64,000 nucleotides of DNA, taken from assembly GCF_900148495.1 (NCBI RefSeq), contig NZ_FTRU01000008.1, forward strand, positions 806,001 through 870,000, given 5' to 3'. Positions within the stretch are counted from its first letter, which is position 1, and the number at the start of each line of letters is the position of its first letter. Positions 8,746-16,343 of the stretch are shown here, piece after piece. The translations under genes were made by a program, and so were the position numbers. The notes under the pieces are model-generated. The model was not told the origin of the DNA. It saw only the letters and a list, made by a program, of their open reading frames with translations, and did no database searches. Source of the stretch: Negativibacillus massiliensis. Lineage in GTDB: Bacteria > Bacillota > Clostridia > Oscillospirales > Ruminococcaceae.

Positions 8746-11091
8746 ATGAAAAAAAGATTTTTTGCCCTGCTGACCGCGGTGTGCATCGCTCTGACCACAG
8801 GTTTGACCACAGGTCTGACCGCACTGGCTGACGGCGGGGAGAACAGCGATATGACCATCGGGATGAGCGCACAGGAGCAGTGCTCCTGTACTACCCTCTG
8901 TACAGAGGGTAACATCAACCCTGACTGTCCGGTTTGTGGGGCAGAGGGAGCGGATTTGACCGCCTGCAAGGGTGCGCCTTTGATGATGCGCGCCGCACCG
9001 CTGGCGGCAACGGTGGAGAATATCACCTATCTGGACGAGAATGGAACACAACAAACCACTGCCAGTGCTACACAGGTTACAAATAGTGATACCCAGTGGA
9101 CAAATGGTTGGTATGTAGCACAAGGCGACATCACCATCGACCAGCCGGTTACGGTCAGCGACAATGTGTATCTGATTTTGGAGGACGGCTGCAACCTTAC
9201 CGTGAACGGAGGTATTCTGTTAACAAAAGGCAGTAATATGTACATCTATGCGCAGTCCACCGAGAAAGAAACGATGGGCTCTCTGACCGCCAACGGCACG
9301 GATGCTGGTATCAAAGAAGCAAACTACGGGACGCCGACTTTGACAATTGCCGGCGGCAAGATAACAGCGATCGGCAGCAACACAGGAATCTCCGCCGATT
9401 CCCTTACTATTACGGATGGTTATGTAAGTGCCTCGGGAAACGGATATTATGGTAATAGTATTGCTGTTAGGACCACTACTATTTCCGGCGGATTTGTGGA
9501 TCTCCATGGGGACTTTATTGGAACTCTTTCCACTGGCACAGACGGTCATGCAGTGATTTCTTCCACTGGTGAGATTAACAACATAGCAGAAAATTGCAAA
9601 GGCTTGTTTTTAATACAAAATGAGGGAAAAATCTACGGAGATACATTTACTTTGACACAGGACCTCAACATTGCGGCTAGTAATATTAGGGTGACTGTGG
9701 GGGAAGGTCAAACCCTGACGCTCGATAATGGAGTGACCTTAACTATTCCTCAGTACGCAACTTTAACGAACAATGGCACTTTGAATAACAATGGCACTTT
9801 GAATAACAATGGCACTTTGAATAACAATGGCACCCTGAACAACACCGGCACCCTGAACAACAACGGTACTCTGAACAACACCAGCGCTCTGAATAATGCT
9901 GGCGCCATTATCAACAACGGTACGCTGACCGGTGAGGTGGGCGGCAGCGGTACAGTTACTCCGAAGATTACCACAGATAGCCTGTCAGACGGCACAGTGG
10001 ACACAGCATACAATCAGGCCCTTACAGCCACAGGCAACAACATTAAATGGGGTGTCACCAGCGGCAATCTGCCTACGGAGTTGAGGCTGAGCGAAGATGG
10101 TAAAATTACCGGTACCCCGACCACTGCGGGTACCTACAAATTTACCGTGACCGCGACCAATAATGCAGGAAGCGACAGCAAGGAATTTACCCTGACAATC
10201 GGTGTTGCACCGGTTTACAGCATTACTGCTGACCCGTTAAAATTAGATTTTGGCACTCTCACCGAGGGCTACACACCGGCTTCCCAGACGGTGACCATCA
10301 CCAATAACGGCAATCAGCCTTTGACCCTGAATGAACCTGTATCTACGGAACATTTTGAGGTGAGCAATCTCTCCACATTTACCCTGCCGGCGAATGGTAC
10401 TGCCACCTTTACCGTACAGCCAAAGGCTGGACTGACTGCGGGAACATACAGTGAGAACATCGATGTTACTGCATCCAACAATGCAACCGCGACTATCTCT
10501 GCCAGCCTTACCGTACAGAAAGCAAGCGTGCCGACAAAACCGGAAGTTCCATCCACCGGCACAACCAGCGGGGGCAGCACAGGCGAAAGCACCTATCCTG
10601 ACGTGGAAGATGCACAGACAAGCTACGAGCAGGCGACCCGCGATTTCTGGAACAGAACCATCAACAAGATCAAAAAGGCAGATGAGGGCGACTCGCTGCG
10701 CATCTATATTGGAATCCATAAGGAAATTCCGAGCGATGTCATCCAGGCAATCCGCGAAAACGGTGTAAACGTCACCTTCTACAATCAGGACGGCGACGAG
10801 GTGACGGTATATGCAGAATCCGCACCGACAAAATATCAGGCTGTTTGGACCTTGAAACAGCTGGGCAACTATGTTCTGACCGAACAGCAAACGCCAGCGG
10901 CACAGGAAGAATCCCCAGCAGCCCAGCAGCCTGCAGACGAGCCGACCACCCCAACCCAGCCAGCAGAGACAGAAGCAGTTGATACGGCTAAGCCAAACCC
11001 GAGCACCGGCGAGGGCAGCGGCGCAGTAATTGCCATGATTGCAGCAGCGGCGGCACTGGCTGGACTTGGAGCAACACTGCGCAAACGCTAG
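8746..11091 (+). CDS. Secreted, wall-anchored surface protein with Ig-like domains
   Basis: About 781 residues; start ATG 8746 after AAGGAGAGG. Signal peptide in the first 27 or so residues (KKRFFALLTAVCIALTTG). A repetitive region of six-residue NNGTLN units lies near 342-395. Next comes a He_PIG-type putative Ig domain (about 407-487, with KITGTPTTAGTYKFTVTA), a second beta domain (about 490-590, LDFGTLTEGY..ITNNGNQPLTL), and an approximately 75-residue domain (634-710) shared with the secreted protein at 13528. The C-terminus is NPSTGE, a hydrophobic helix and RKR, like a sortase signal with N replacing L. Function unknown; adhesion or surface display is a guess. Confidence 0.85.
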   Translation: MKKRFFALLTAVCIALTTGLTTGLTALADGGENSDMTIGMSAQEQCSCTTLCTEGNINPDCPVCGAEGADLTACKGAPLMMRAAPLAATVENITYLDENGTQQTTASATQVTNSDTQWTNGWYVAQGDITIDQPVTVSDNVYLILEDGCNLTVNGGILLTKGSNMYIYAQSTEKETMGSLTANGTDAGIKEANYGTPTLTIAGGKITAIGSNTGISADSLTITDGYVSASGNGYYGNSIAVRTTTISGGFVDLHGDFIGTLSTGTDGHAVISSTGEINNIAENCKGLFLIQNEGKIYGDTFTLTQDLNIAASNIRVTVGEGQTLTLDNGVTLTIPQYATLTNNGTLNNNGTLNNNGTLNNNGTLNNTGTLNNNGTLNNTSALNNAGAIINNGTLTGEVGGSGTVTPKITTDSLSDGTVDTAYNQALTATGNNIKWGVTSGNLPTELRLSEDGKITGTPTTAGTYKFTVTATNNAGSDSKEFTLTIGVAPVYSITADPLKLDFGTLTEGYTPASQTVTITNNGNQPLTLNEPVSTEHFEVSNLSTFTLPANGTATFTVQPKAGLTAGTYSENIDVTASNNATATISASLTVQKASVPTKPEVPSTGTTSGGSTGESTYPDVEDAQTSYEQATRDFWNRTINKIKKADEGDSLRIYIGIHKEIPSDVIQAIRENGVNVTFYNQDGDEVTVYAESAPTKYQAVWTLKQLGNYVLTEQQTPAAQEESPAAQQPADEPTTPTQPAETEAVDTAKPNPSTGEGSGAVIAMIAAAAALAGLGATLRKR
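9769..9930 (+). repeat. In-frame 18-bp tandem repeat inside the surface protein gene
   Basis: Nine units of 18 bp. The first three (9769, 9787, 9805) are identical, AACAATGGCACTTTGAAT; later ones drift at third positions and then at amino acids. Each encodes NNGTLN or a variant. Perfect adjacent copies suggest recent slippage. Confidence 0.9.
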
Positions 11092-11101
11092 TTTCGATAA
11101 A

Positions 11102-11296
11102 CCGGAGGATGAGCGACCTGCGCGAGAACGGAATTTGCGGTTTTGATGAAACCGACAACGCGAACGGCGTCCAGGCTCAGCCGTAATTCTCCGGGCTTAT
11201 TTGAGACGAGCGAATCCGGAGGATGAGCGAGCTGCGCGAGAACGGAATTTGCGGTTTTGATAAAACCGACAACGCGAACGGCGTCCAGGCTCAGCC
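11102..11296 (+). repeat. Two tandem copies of a dispersed 81-bp repeat
   Basis: Copies at 11102-11182 and 11216-11296 differ at only two positions and are separated by 33 bases. Each contains GCGCGAGAACGG and, further on, ACCGACAACGCGAA. Related sequence occurs at 40561-40657 (opposite strand) and 42711-42901. They fill the gap between the surface protein and the tyrS leader. No coding or tRNA signal is evident. Confidence 0.85.
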
Positions 11297-11301
11297 TGGG
11301 G

Positions 11302-11330
11302 TTGACAAGGATGAAATTTTGTATTATAAT
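11302..11330 (+). promoter_or_regulatory. Sigma-A-type promoter of tyrS
   Basis: Consensus TTGACA (11302-11307), 17-base spacer, consensus TATAAT (11325-11330). It starts only six bases after the second 81-bp repeat and feeds the T-box leader. Confidence 0.9.
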
Positions 11331-11338
11331 CCTTTTCA

Positions 11339-11635
11339 ATGGCGATGACGGGAAAGAGTAGTATTTCCAAAGCCTCACAGAGAGCTTCCGGTTGGTGCAA
11401 GGAAGCGTGGCGATGACTTATGAATACCTCCCCGAGCTGCCGCCCAAACAAAGAGTTTTATCTTTCAGTAGGCGCGGTCGGTTAATCTCCGTTACGGGAT
11501 TAGGGTATAACTTGACCAACAAGGATGTACCTGCTGAGGCTGTATCCGTGAGGATACAGTAAATAGAGGTGGTAACGCGTTTTTTCGCCCTCTGCTTTTG
11601 CCGATTTGTTCGGTATCAAAGCGGAGGGCTTTTCT
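11339..11635 (+). promoter_or_regulatory. T-box riboswitch, tyrosine-specific, with terminator
   Basis: The T-box sequence AGAGGTGGTAACGCG lies at 11565-11579. In Stem I, AGAGAGC and GGTTGGTGCAAGG give the distal loop signature, and GAATACC near 11422-11428 offers a TAC tyrosine specifier at 11425-11427. The terminator pairs GCCCTCTGCTTT (11587-11598) with AAAGCGGAGGGC (11618-11629) before a T run. Uncharged tRNA-Tyr is expected to stabilise the antiterminator and allow tyrS transcription. One base of the usual GGTACCGCG core is changed. Confidence 0.93.
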
Positions 11636-11705
11636 TATTTTCGGGAAAAACGTCCTCCGTAGAAAAATTTCCAAAACAAATTAGAAAAAACAGGAGGAAA
11701 CAACA

Positions 11706-12932
11706 ATGACAACTTACGAAGAACTGGTCCGCCGCGGTCTGATCGCGCAGGTGACCGACGAGGAAGAAATCAAGGAACTGATCAACAACGGAAAAGCAAC
11801 CTTCTACATCGGCTTTGACTGTACCGCAGACAGCCTGACCGCTGGTCACTTTATGGCACTGACCCTGATGAAACGTCTGCAGATGGCTGGCAACCGTCCA
11901 ATCGCACTGATCGGCGGCGGTACCACCATGATCGGTGACCCATCCGGCCGTACCGACATGAGAAAGATGCTGACCAAAGAGGACATCGCTCACAACGCAG
12001 AATGCTTCAAACGCCAGATGGAGCGCTTCATCGAATTCGGTGAGGGCAAAGCACTGATGCTCAACAACGCAGACTGGCTGATGAACCTCAACTACATCGA
12101 ACTGCTGCGCGAAGTTGGTGCATGCTTCTCGGTAAACCGTATGCTCACCGCAGAATGCTACAAACAGCGTATGGAAAAAGGTTTGAGCTTTCTGGAATTT
12201 AACTACATGATTATGCAGAGCTACGACTTCTACCACATGTTCCAGCACTACGGCTGCAACATGCAGTTCGGCGGCGATGACCAGTGGAGCAACATGCTGG
12301 GCGGTACCGAGCTGATCCGCCGCAAACTGGGCAAAGACGCTTACGCAATGACCATCACCCTGCTGACCGACTCTCAGGGCAAGAAAATGGGCAAGACCGC
12401 AGGCAACGCAGTATGGCTGGATGCACAGAAAACTTCCCCATACGATTTCTTCCAGTACTGGAGAAATGTGGATGATGCTGACGTTATCAAGTGCCTGAAG
12501 ATGCTGACCTTTATCCCGATCGAAGAGATCGAGGCAATGGAAAGCTGGGAAGGCGCACAGCTCAACGTTGCAAAAGAGCGTCTGGCATTTGCACTTACCG
12601 AAATGGTACACGGCACAGAAGAAGCACAGAAAGCACTGGATGCTTCCAAGGCTCTGTTTGTTTCCGGCGGCAACACCGAAAACATGCCAACAACCGAGCT
12701 CACCGATGCAGACTTTGCAGATGGCAGCATTTTGGTTGCAGACCTGCTGGTTAAAACCGAGCTTGCTCCATCCAAGGCAGAAGCAAAGAGATTAATCAAA
12801 CAGGGCGGTATCTCGGTAAATGATGAAAAGGTAACTGCTTTTGACGCAGCTGTTTCCAAGGATGCTTTTGCAGAGGGCCACATCATCCTCAAAAAAGGCA
12901 AAAAGGTATTCCACAAGGTAACTATTGCTTAA
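11706..12932 (+). CDS. tyrS: Tyrosyl-tRNA synthetase
   Basis: 408 residues. Class I synthetase with FDCTADSLTAGHF as the HIGH region, KMGKT as the KMSKS loop (the variant usual in bacterial TyrRS), and a C-terminal S4 domain (SKAEAKRLIKQGGISVNDEKV region, about 345-405). AGGAGG lies 6 bases before the ATG. It charges tRNA-Tyr and is feedback-controlled by the T-box upstream. Single-gene unit. Confidence 0.97.
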   Translation: MTTYEELVRRGLIAQVTDEEEIKELINNGKATFYIGFDCTADSLTAGHFMALTLMKRLQMAGNRPIALIGGGTTMIGDPSGRTDMRKMLTKEDIAHNAECFKRQMERFIEFGEGKALMLNNADWLMNLNYIELLREVGACFSVNRMLTAECYKQRMEKGLSFLEFNYMIMQSYDFYHMFQHYGCNMQFGGDDQWSNMLGGTELIRRKLGKDAYAMTITLLTDSQGKKMGKTAGNAVWLDAQKTSPYDFFQYWRNVDDADVIKCLKMLTFIPIEEIEAMESWEGAQLNVAKERLAFALTEMVHGTEEAQKALDASKALFVSGGNTENMPTTELTDADFADGSILVADLLVKTELAPSKAEAKRLIKQGGISVNDEKVTAFDAAVSKDAFAEGHIILKKGKKVFHKVTIA

Positions 12933-12946
12933 GAAAAAATAGAGAA

Positions 12947-12978
12947 GAGGCACAGCCAAACGGCTGTGCCTCTTTTTT
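12947..12978 (+). terminator. Intrinsic terminator after tyrS
   Basis: GAGGCACAGCC (12947-12957) pairs with GGCTGTGCCTC (12962-12972), 4-base loop, six T follow. It also separates tyrS from the convergent XRE gene. Confidence 0.93.
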
Positions 12979-12994
12979 GCGTAAGAGATCATTT

Positions 12995-13333
12995 TTAGTT
13001 TTTCTCTTCCCGCTCTTCCAGAAGCAGGTCGATGAATCGGCTGACCATTCTTCGCTCCTTTGGGGTGCAAAGAATCAGCTTTTTCTGAATATCTGATTGC
13101 AGATAGTTTTCCATATCCTGTTTTGTACCAAGCAGGACCTCATCCGGTGTGATATCCAGCGCGCTGCAAAGTTTCATCAAGGTTTCCAGACTGGGGATGG
13201 AGCGGGAGTTTTCGATATGAGAGATATAGTTACTTGAAAGTTCTGTTTTTTCTGCTAATGACTCTTGTGTTAATCCTTTTTTTCGTCGAAGGTCGGAGAT
13301 ACGCTTGCTTAATGTTTGGTAATCAATGTTCAA
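12995..13333 (-). CDS. XRE-family helix-turn-helix regulator
   Basis: 112 residues. Residues about 8-65 form a Cro/C1-type HTH (LRRKKGLTQESLAEKTELSSNYIS, ending SIPSLETLMKLCSALDI). The remaining 45 residues are charged with no recognised ligand domain. It is divergent from the secreted protein at 13528 across a 194-bp gap that contains a perfect palindrome and several ACTAT/ATAGT inverted motifs, so regulation of itself and that neighbour is plausible. Target unknown. Confidence 0.85.
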   Translation of the reverse strand: MNIDYQTLSKRISDLRRKKGLTQESLAEKTELSSNYISHIENSRSIPSLETLMKLCSALDITPDEVLLGTKQDMENYLQSDIQKKLILCTPKERRMVSRFIDLLLEEREEKN

Positions 13334-13386
13334 AATAAAACCACCCCTTTAAAGAGTAGCGAAAAAAGACGAGTCAGAACACAAAC

Positions 13387-13500
13387 TTCAAGTCCTTAAG
13401 GACTTGAATAAGTAGTAAAAGTGTACTATAATGATAATATAACTATAAATAATAGTATAGGTATTGCATTTGGAAAGGATACATACTATAATAATAGTTG
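13387..13500. promoter_or_regulatory. Candidate operators between the XRE gene and the secreted protein gene
   Basis: A perfect 22-bp palindrome (13387-13408; half-site TTCAAGTCCTT) lies near the XRE start. Closer to the other gene are ACTAT-AAATA-ATAGT (13442-13456) and ACTAT-AATA-ATAGT (about 13484-13497), plus a further ACTATAATGATAATAT at about 13425. The repeated half-site ACTAT suggests a dimeric regulator; assignment to the adjacent XRE protein is inference. Confidence 0.5.
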
Positions 13501-13527
13501 AAAGTGAAATATAGGAGGTAAAAAAGA

Positions 13528-14421
13528 ATGGACTACAAAAAGATATTATCGTTGTTGTTAGTCGCATCCATGGCAATCAGCATGCCGATTAATGTGTTTG
13601 CAGCGCAACCGGTAACAGAAACAGAGAATCAAACAGAGGTTGAGCCGTATATTGCAGATGTAACAGCACCGATATTAACAGGTATTACACTGAATAGTGA
13701 TACAGTAAAGGCAGGAGAAACCCTTACCGTAACAATTGATGCAACAGAGGAAGAATCAGGTATTGATTATTGTGATGCGACCTTTGTAAACCCAAAAACA
13801 AAGAAACGGCTTGATGCATGGGCTGAGGATTATAGGAATCCAACAGTTTTGACTTTGAAGGTATCAGAATATGAACCAAGTGGAGTATATGAATTAGTAT
13901 CTGTTCAGTTAGGAGATAAAGCAGGTAACTACGTTTTGTATGATAAAGAACCAATAGGAGAACCTGTAGACAATACAGAAATAGAACAACTGACATTTAA
14001 TCTTTCCTTTACCGTCATCAACGACGACAACATTCCAACCCCAACCCCCGACCCAACCCCATCCAATCCAGATAAAGGAACCTCCAGCAATTCTTCCAGT
14101 TCCTCTTCCTCCGCAGTAAACTACGAATCCGAAAAACCAAACCCAGCAGATAAAAAAGCGGTGGAAGCATATAATTTCTGGCAGGATGCAAAAGCAAAGG
14201 TGCGCACAACGCCGGATGGAAAAACAATGCGTCTGTTTGTTCCAAAAGATATTACTTATATGCCGGCAAGCATGATGGAAACGCTGTATCGCGAGAAAAT
14301 CACGCTGATTATCACGCACAATGGTAAAAAGATTGTAATTCCTGCCGGAAAAGCAATGCCAAAGCAAAAACTGAAAGTTTACTGGACATTTGAATCGCTC
14401 GAAAAAATTTATCAGGCTTAA
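13528..14421 (+). CDS. Secreted protein with Ig-like region and shared C-terminal domain
   Basis: 297 residues with a clear ribosome site (AGGAGG) 9 bases upstream. Signal peptide KKILSLLLVASMAISMPINVFA, cleaved near residue 27. Residues about 40-165 look like a beta-sandwich (DVTAPILTGITLNSDTVKAGETLTV), then a Pro/Thr and Ser-rich linker (about 168-195). Residues about 215-297 match the C-terminal domain of the surface protein at 8746 (FW near the start, LRIYIG versus MRLFVP, VWTL versus YWTF). It has no wall-sorting signal. More AT-rich than its neighbours in the first half. Function unknown. Confidence 0.8.
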   Translation: MDYKKILSLLLVASMAISMPINVFAAQPVTETENQTEVEPYIADVTAPILTGITLNSDTVKAGETLTVTIDATEEESGIDYCDATFVNPKTKKRLDAWAEDYRNPTVLTLKVSEYEPSGVYELVSVQLGDKAGNYVLYDKEPIGEPVDNTEIEQLTFNLSFTVINDDNIPTPTPDPTPSNPDKGTSSNSSSSSSSAVNYESEKPNPADKKAVEAYNFWQDAKAKVRTTPDGKTMRLFVPKDITYMPASMMETLYREKITLIITHNGKKIVIPAGKAMPKQKLKVYWTFESLEKIYQA

Positions 14422-14429
14422 AACAAAAA

Positions 14430-14457
14430 CAGGAACCGATTTCGGTTCCTGTTTTTT
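14430..14457. terminator. Bidirectional intrinsic terminator
   Basis: CAGGAACCGA (14430-14439) pairs with TCGGTTCCTG (14442-14451), then six T; A runs on the other side allow termination of the convergent minus-strand gene too. Confidence 0.9.
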
Positions 14458-14470
14458 CTGTATAGCATCT

Positions 14471-14947
14471 TTATAAAATCGGAACACACAACTGACACAA
14501 ATGGTTTTCCACCATCTGTCGAAAGTAGCGCTCCATAATGGGTCGGGAAGGGTCTAACTGATATCCAAGACGATTTAATTCTTCCGGAAATTTGGCCCAA
14601 GCTTCTTGAATCGCCTCAGCAGTATGTTCCAGCTCAAAAACAAGATAACTTCCTCCAGCCAGCTGTCGGGTTTTCATGTCAGAAGGGATATCCGCAAGGC
14701 AGAGAAATTCCCTACAAAGCGGGGAACAGACATCGTAGCGGCAGGAGTCCGGCGGTGTGGTTTCAGGGTTGTCCAAAGCAAGAGCAAGAATAACAGCATC
14801 GCTCGAATAAAGATGATGGGTTTTCATCCACTTTTGAAAGCGTTTCATCAAAAGAGTGTTTTCTTCTCCATAGCATCCGGTTCTTCGCAGATAAAAAACG
14901 TCCATAGGAGGAAGCGTTTCCAGGTGTGTTTTAATGGGGAGTATCAT
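14471..14947 (-). CDS. GyrI-like/effector-binding domain protein
   Basis: 158 residues. The pattern of MDVFYLRRTGCYGEENTLLMKRFQKWM, DSCRYDVC and LAGGSYLVFELEHTAEAIQEAW followed by a short helical end resembles the SbmC/GyrI-like small-molecule-binding fold often found at the C-terminus of AraC or MerR regulators, here standing alone. Start taken at the internal Met at 14947, since an upstream extension is unlike the family and lacks a ribosome site; AAAGG about 10 bases before is weak. Ligand unknown. Confidence 0.7.
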   Translation of the reverse strand: MILPIKTHLETLPPMDVFYLRRTGCYGEENTLLMKRFQKWMKTHHLYSSDAVILALALDNPETTPPDSCRYDVCSPLCREFLCLADIPSDMKTRQLAGGSYLVFELEHTAEAIQEAWAKFPEELNRLGYQLDPSRPIMERYFRQMVENHLCQLCVPIL

Positions 14948-15104
14948 GTTTATCGTACCTTTCAGTTTTGTACATCGATGCCAGGAACAAGATAACCCCA
15001 ATTAAAATGTTTTTCAAGATAGCATTTAAAAGTTCGTTTTATAGTCACAATACAAGAACCATTTCGTTTTAAGGAAAAAACGCTGTCATTCGATGGAAGC
15101 TTCC

Positions 15105-15133
15105 TTGTAAAGAAAGGAATTTTATGGTATACT
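15105..15133 (+). promoter_or_regulatory. Sigma-A-type promoter of the YhaO/YhaN pair
   Basis: TTGTAA (15105-15110), 17-base spacer, TATACT (15128-15133), about 50 bases before the first gene. The rest of the gap 14948-15104 shows no other feature I can name. Confidence 0.7.
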
Positions 15134-15181
15134 TGTCATAAGTAAACCTTTTTATTTGTCTATTTTGCAAGGAGGAGCACC

Positions 15182-16342
15182 ATGAGGTTTCTGCATATCA
15201 GCGACCTGCATTTGGGAAAAACTTTTCCTGTTTCCCGCTATGGGCAGCAGTTTGCCCATCGCCGGAGACAGGAATTACTGGATACATTTTCCCGCCTGAT
15301 TGACTTTGCCAACCAGAATCAGGTGGACTTCATCCTCTGCTGCGGCGACTTTCTTAACAGCGAGGAACTGCGCGTGGAGGAACTGCGCAACATTAATGCA
15401 ATGATCGAGCGGCTGGAGCACGCAGTCATTGTGGCAATTTCGGGTAATCATGACCCGCAGACGAAAAACAGCGCCTATCAGAAGATTGATTGGAGCAAAC
15501 GCTTTTATCTCGCAGCTCCCGGAAGCGGCAGGGTGGCACTTTCCGCTTATCGCACAATCATTACTTATCACAGCTGGGATCAGAAGGAAATGCCAGAGCC
15601 GATTGAGATTCCAAAACCATCCACCCAGTCCGGTCAGTATCAGATCCTGATGCTGCATGCCGATGCACTCACAAAAAGCCGTTATCTCCCACTGGATGCC
15701 CAGAAGCTTTCGGAGGCAGGATTTGACTATGTGGCACTGGGACATATTCACAAGATGCAGTGTGTGGCGCCGAATGTTTACTATTCCGGTTCGCCGGAGC
15801 CGCTGGATTTTGGAGAGAGCGGAGAGCACGGATTTATGATGGTTGATGTAGAGGGAGAACGCCGCCGTGTTCAGTTTGTACCGTTTTCTCAGCGGGAGTA
15901 CCGTCAGCTCAGTGTTCAGGTTGGGGAAAACGACTCCGAAATGAGCATCTCCGACCGCATTGCTTCCGCTATCATCCGCGAGGACCCGCACCACATCTAT
16001 ACGGTGACTCTGGAAGGAAACTATCCTTTGGGTGCGCGCTGGAACATCGAAAAGATCGAGGATGATCTGCGCTACAAGGAATATTTTTGCAGCATTGAGG
16101 ACAAGACCCGCCCTCAGTACGATATAGATGCTCTCTACCGGGAAAATCAGGGCAACCTGATCGGTGATTTCATCGGCAGCTTTTTGAGAAGGGAGTCGGG
16201 CGCAGAGGATGGAGAAAAGCTCGACGCAGAGCGTGAACTGGAAGAAAAAGCACTCTATTATGGATTAGAAGCACTGTTAAGCCAGAGAGAACCGCAATCG
16301 AATCCTGGTTTGGACAACAAACAAAAACGGGAGGAGGGATAG
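15182..16342 (+). CDS. SbcD/Mre11-like DNA exonuclease (YhaO family)
   Basis: 386 residues; ATG follows AAGGAGGAGCACC. Calcineurin-like metallophosphoesterase with HISDLHLGK, CGDFLNS, SGNHDP and ALGHIHK, the metal-binding motifs of the Mre11 fold, followed by a capping domain and an acidic C-terminal tail. In Bacillota, YhaO pairs with the SMC-like ATPase YhaN, which begins 1 base downstream here. Probable role in processing DNA ends. No YhaM-type exonuclease gene is adjacent. Confidence 0.9.
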   Translation: MRFLHISDLHLGKTFPVSRYGQQFAHRRRQELLDTFSRLIDFANQNQVDFILCCGDFLNSEELRVEELRNINAMIERLEHAVIVAISGNHDPQTKNSAYQKIDWSKRFYLAAPGSGRVALSAYRTIITYHSWDQKEMPEPIEIPKPSTQSGQYQILMLHADALTKSRYLPLDAQKLSEAGFDYVALGHIHKMQCVAPNVYYSGSPEPLDFGESGEHGFMMVDVEGERRRVQFVPFSQREYRQLSVQVGENDSEMSISDRIASAIIREDPHHIYTVTLEGNYPLGARWNIEKIEDDLRYKEYFCSIEDKTRPQYDIDALYRENQGNLIGDFIGSFLRRESGAEDGEKLDAERELEEKALYYGLEALLSQREPQSNPGLDNKQKREEG

Positions 16343-16343
16343 A

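Noticed and set aside
11102-11296. CRISPR or tRNA-like interpretation of the paired 81-bp repeat
   Set aside because: Only two long copies, no spacer series, no cloverleaf; related copies are dispersed.
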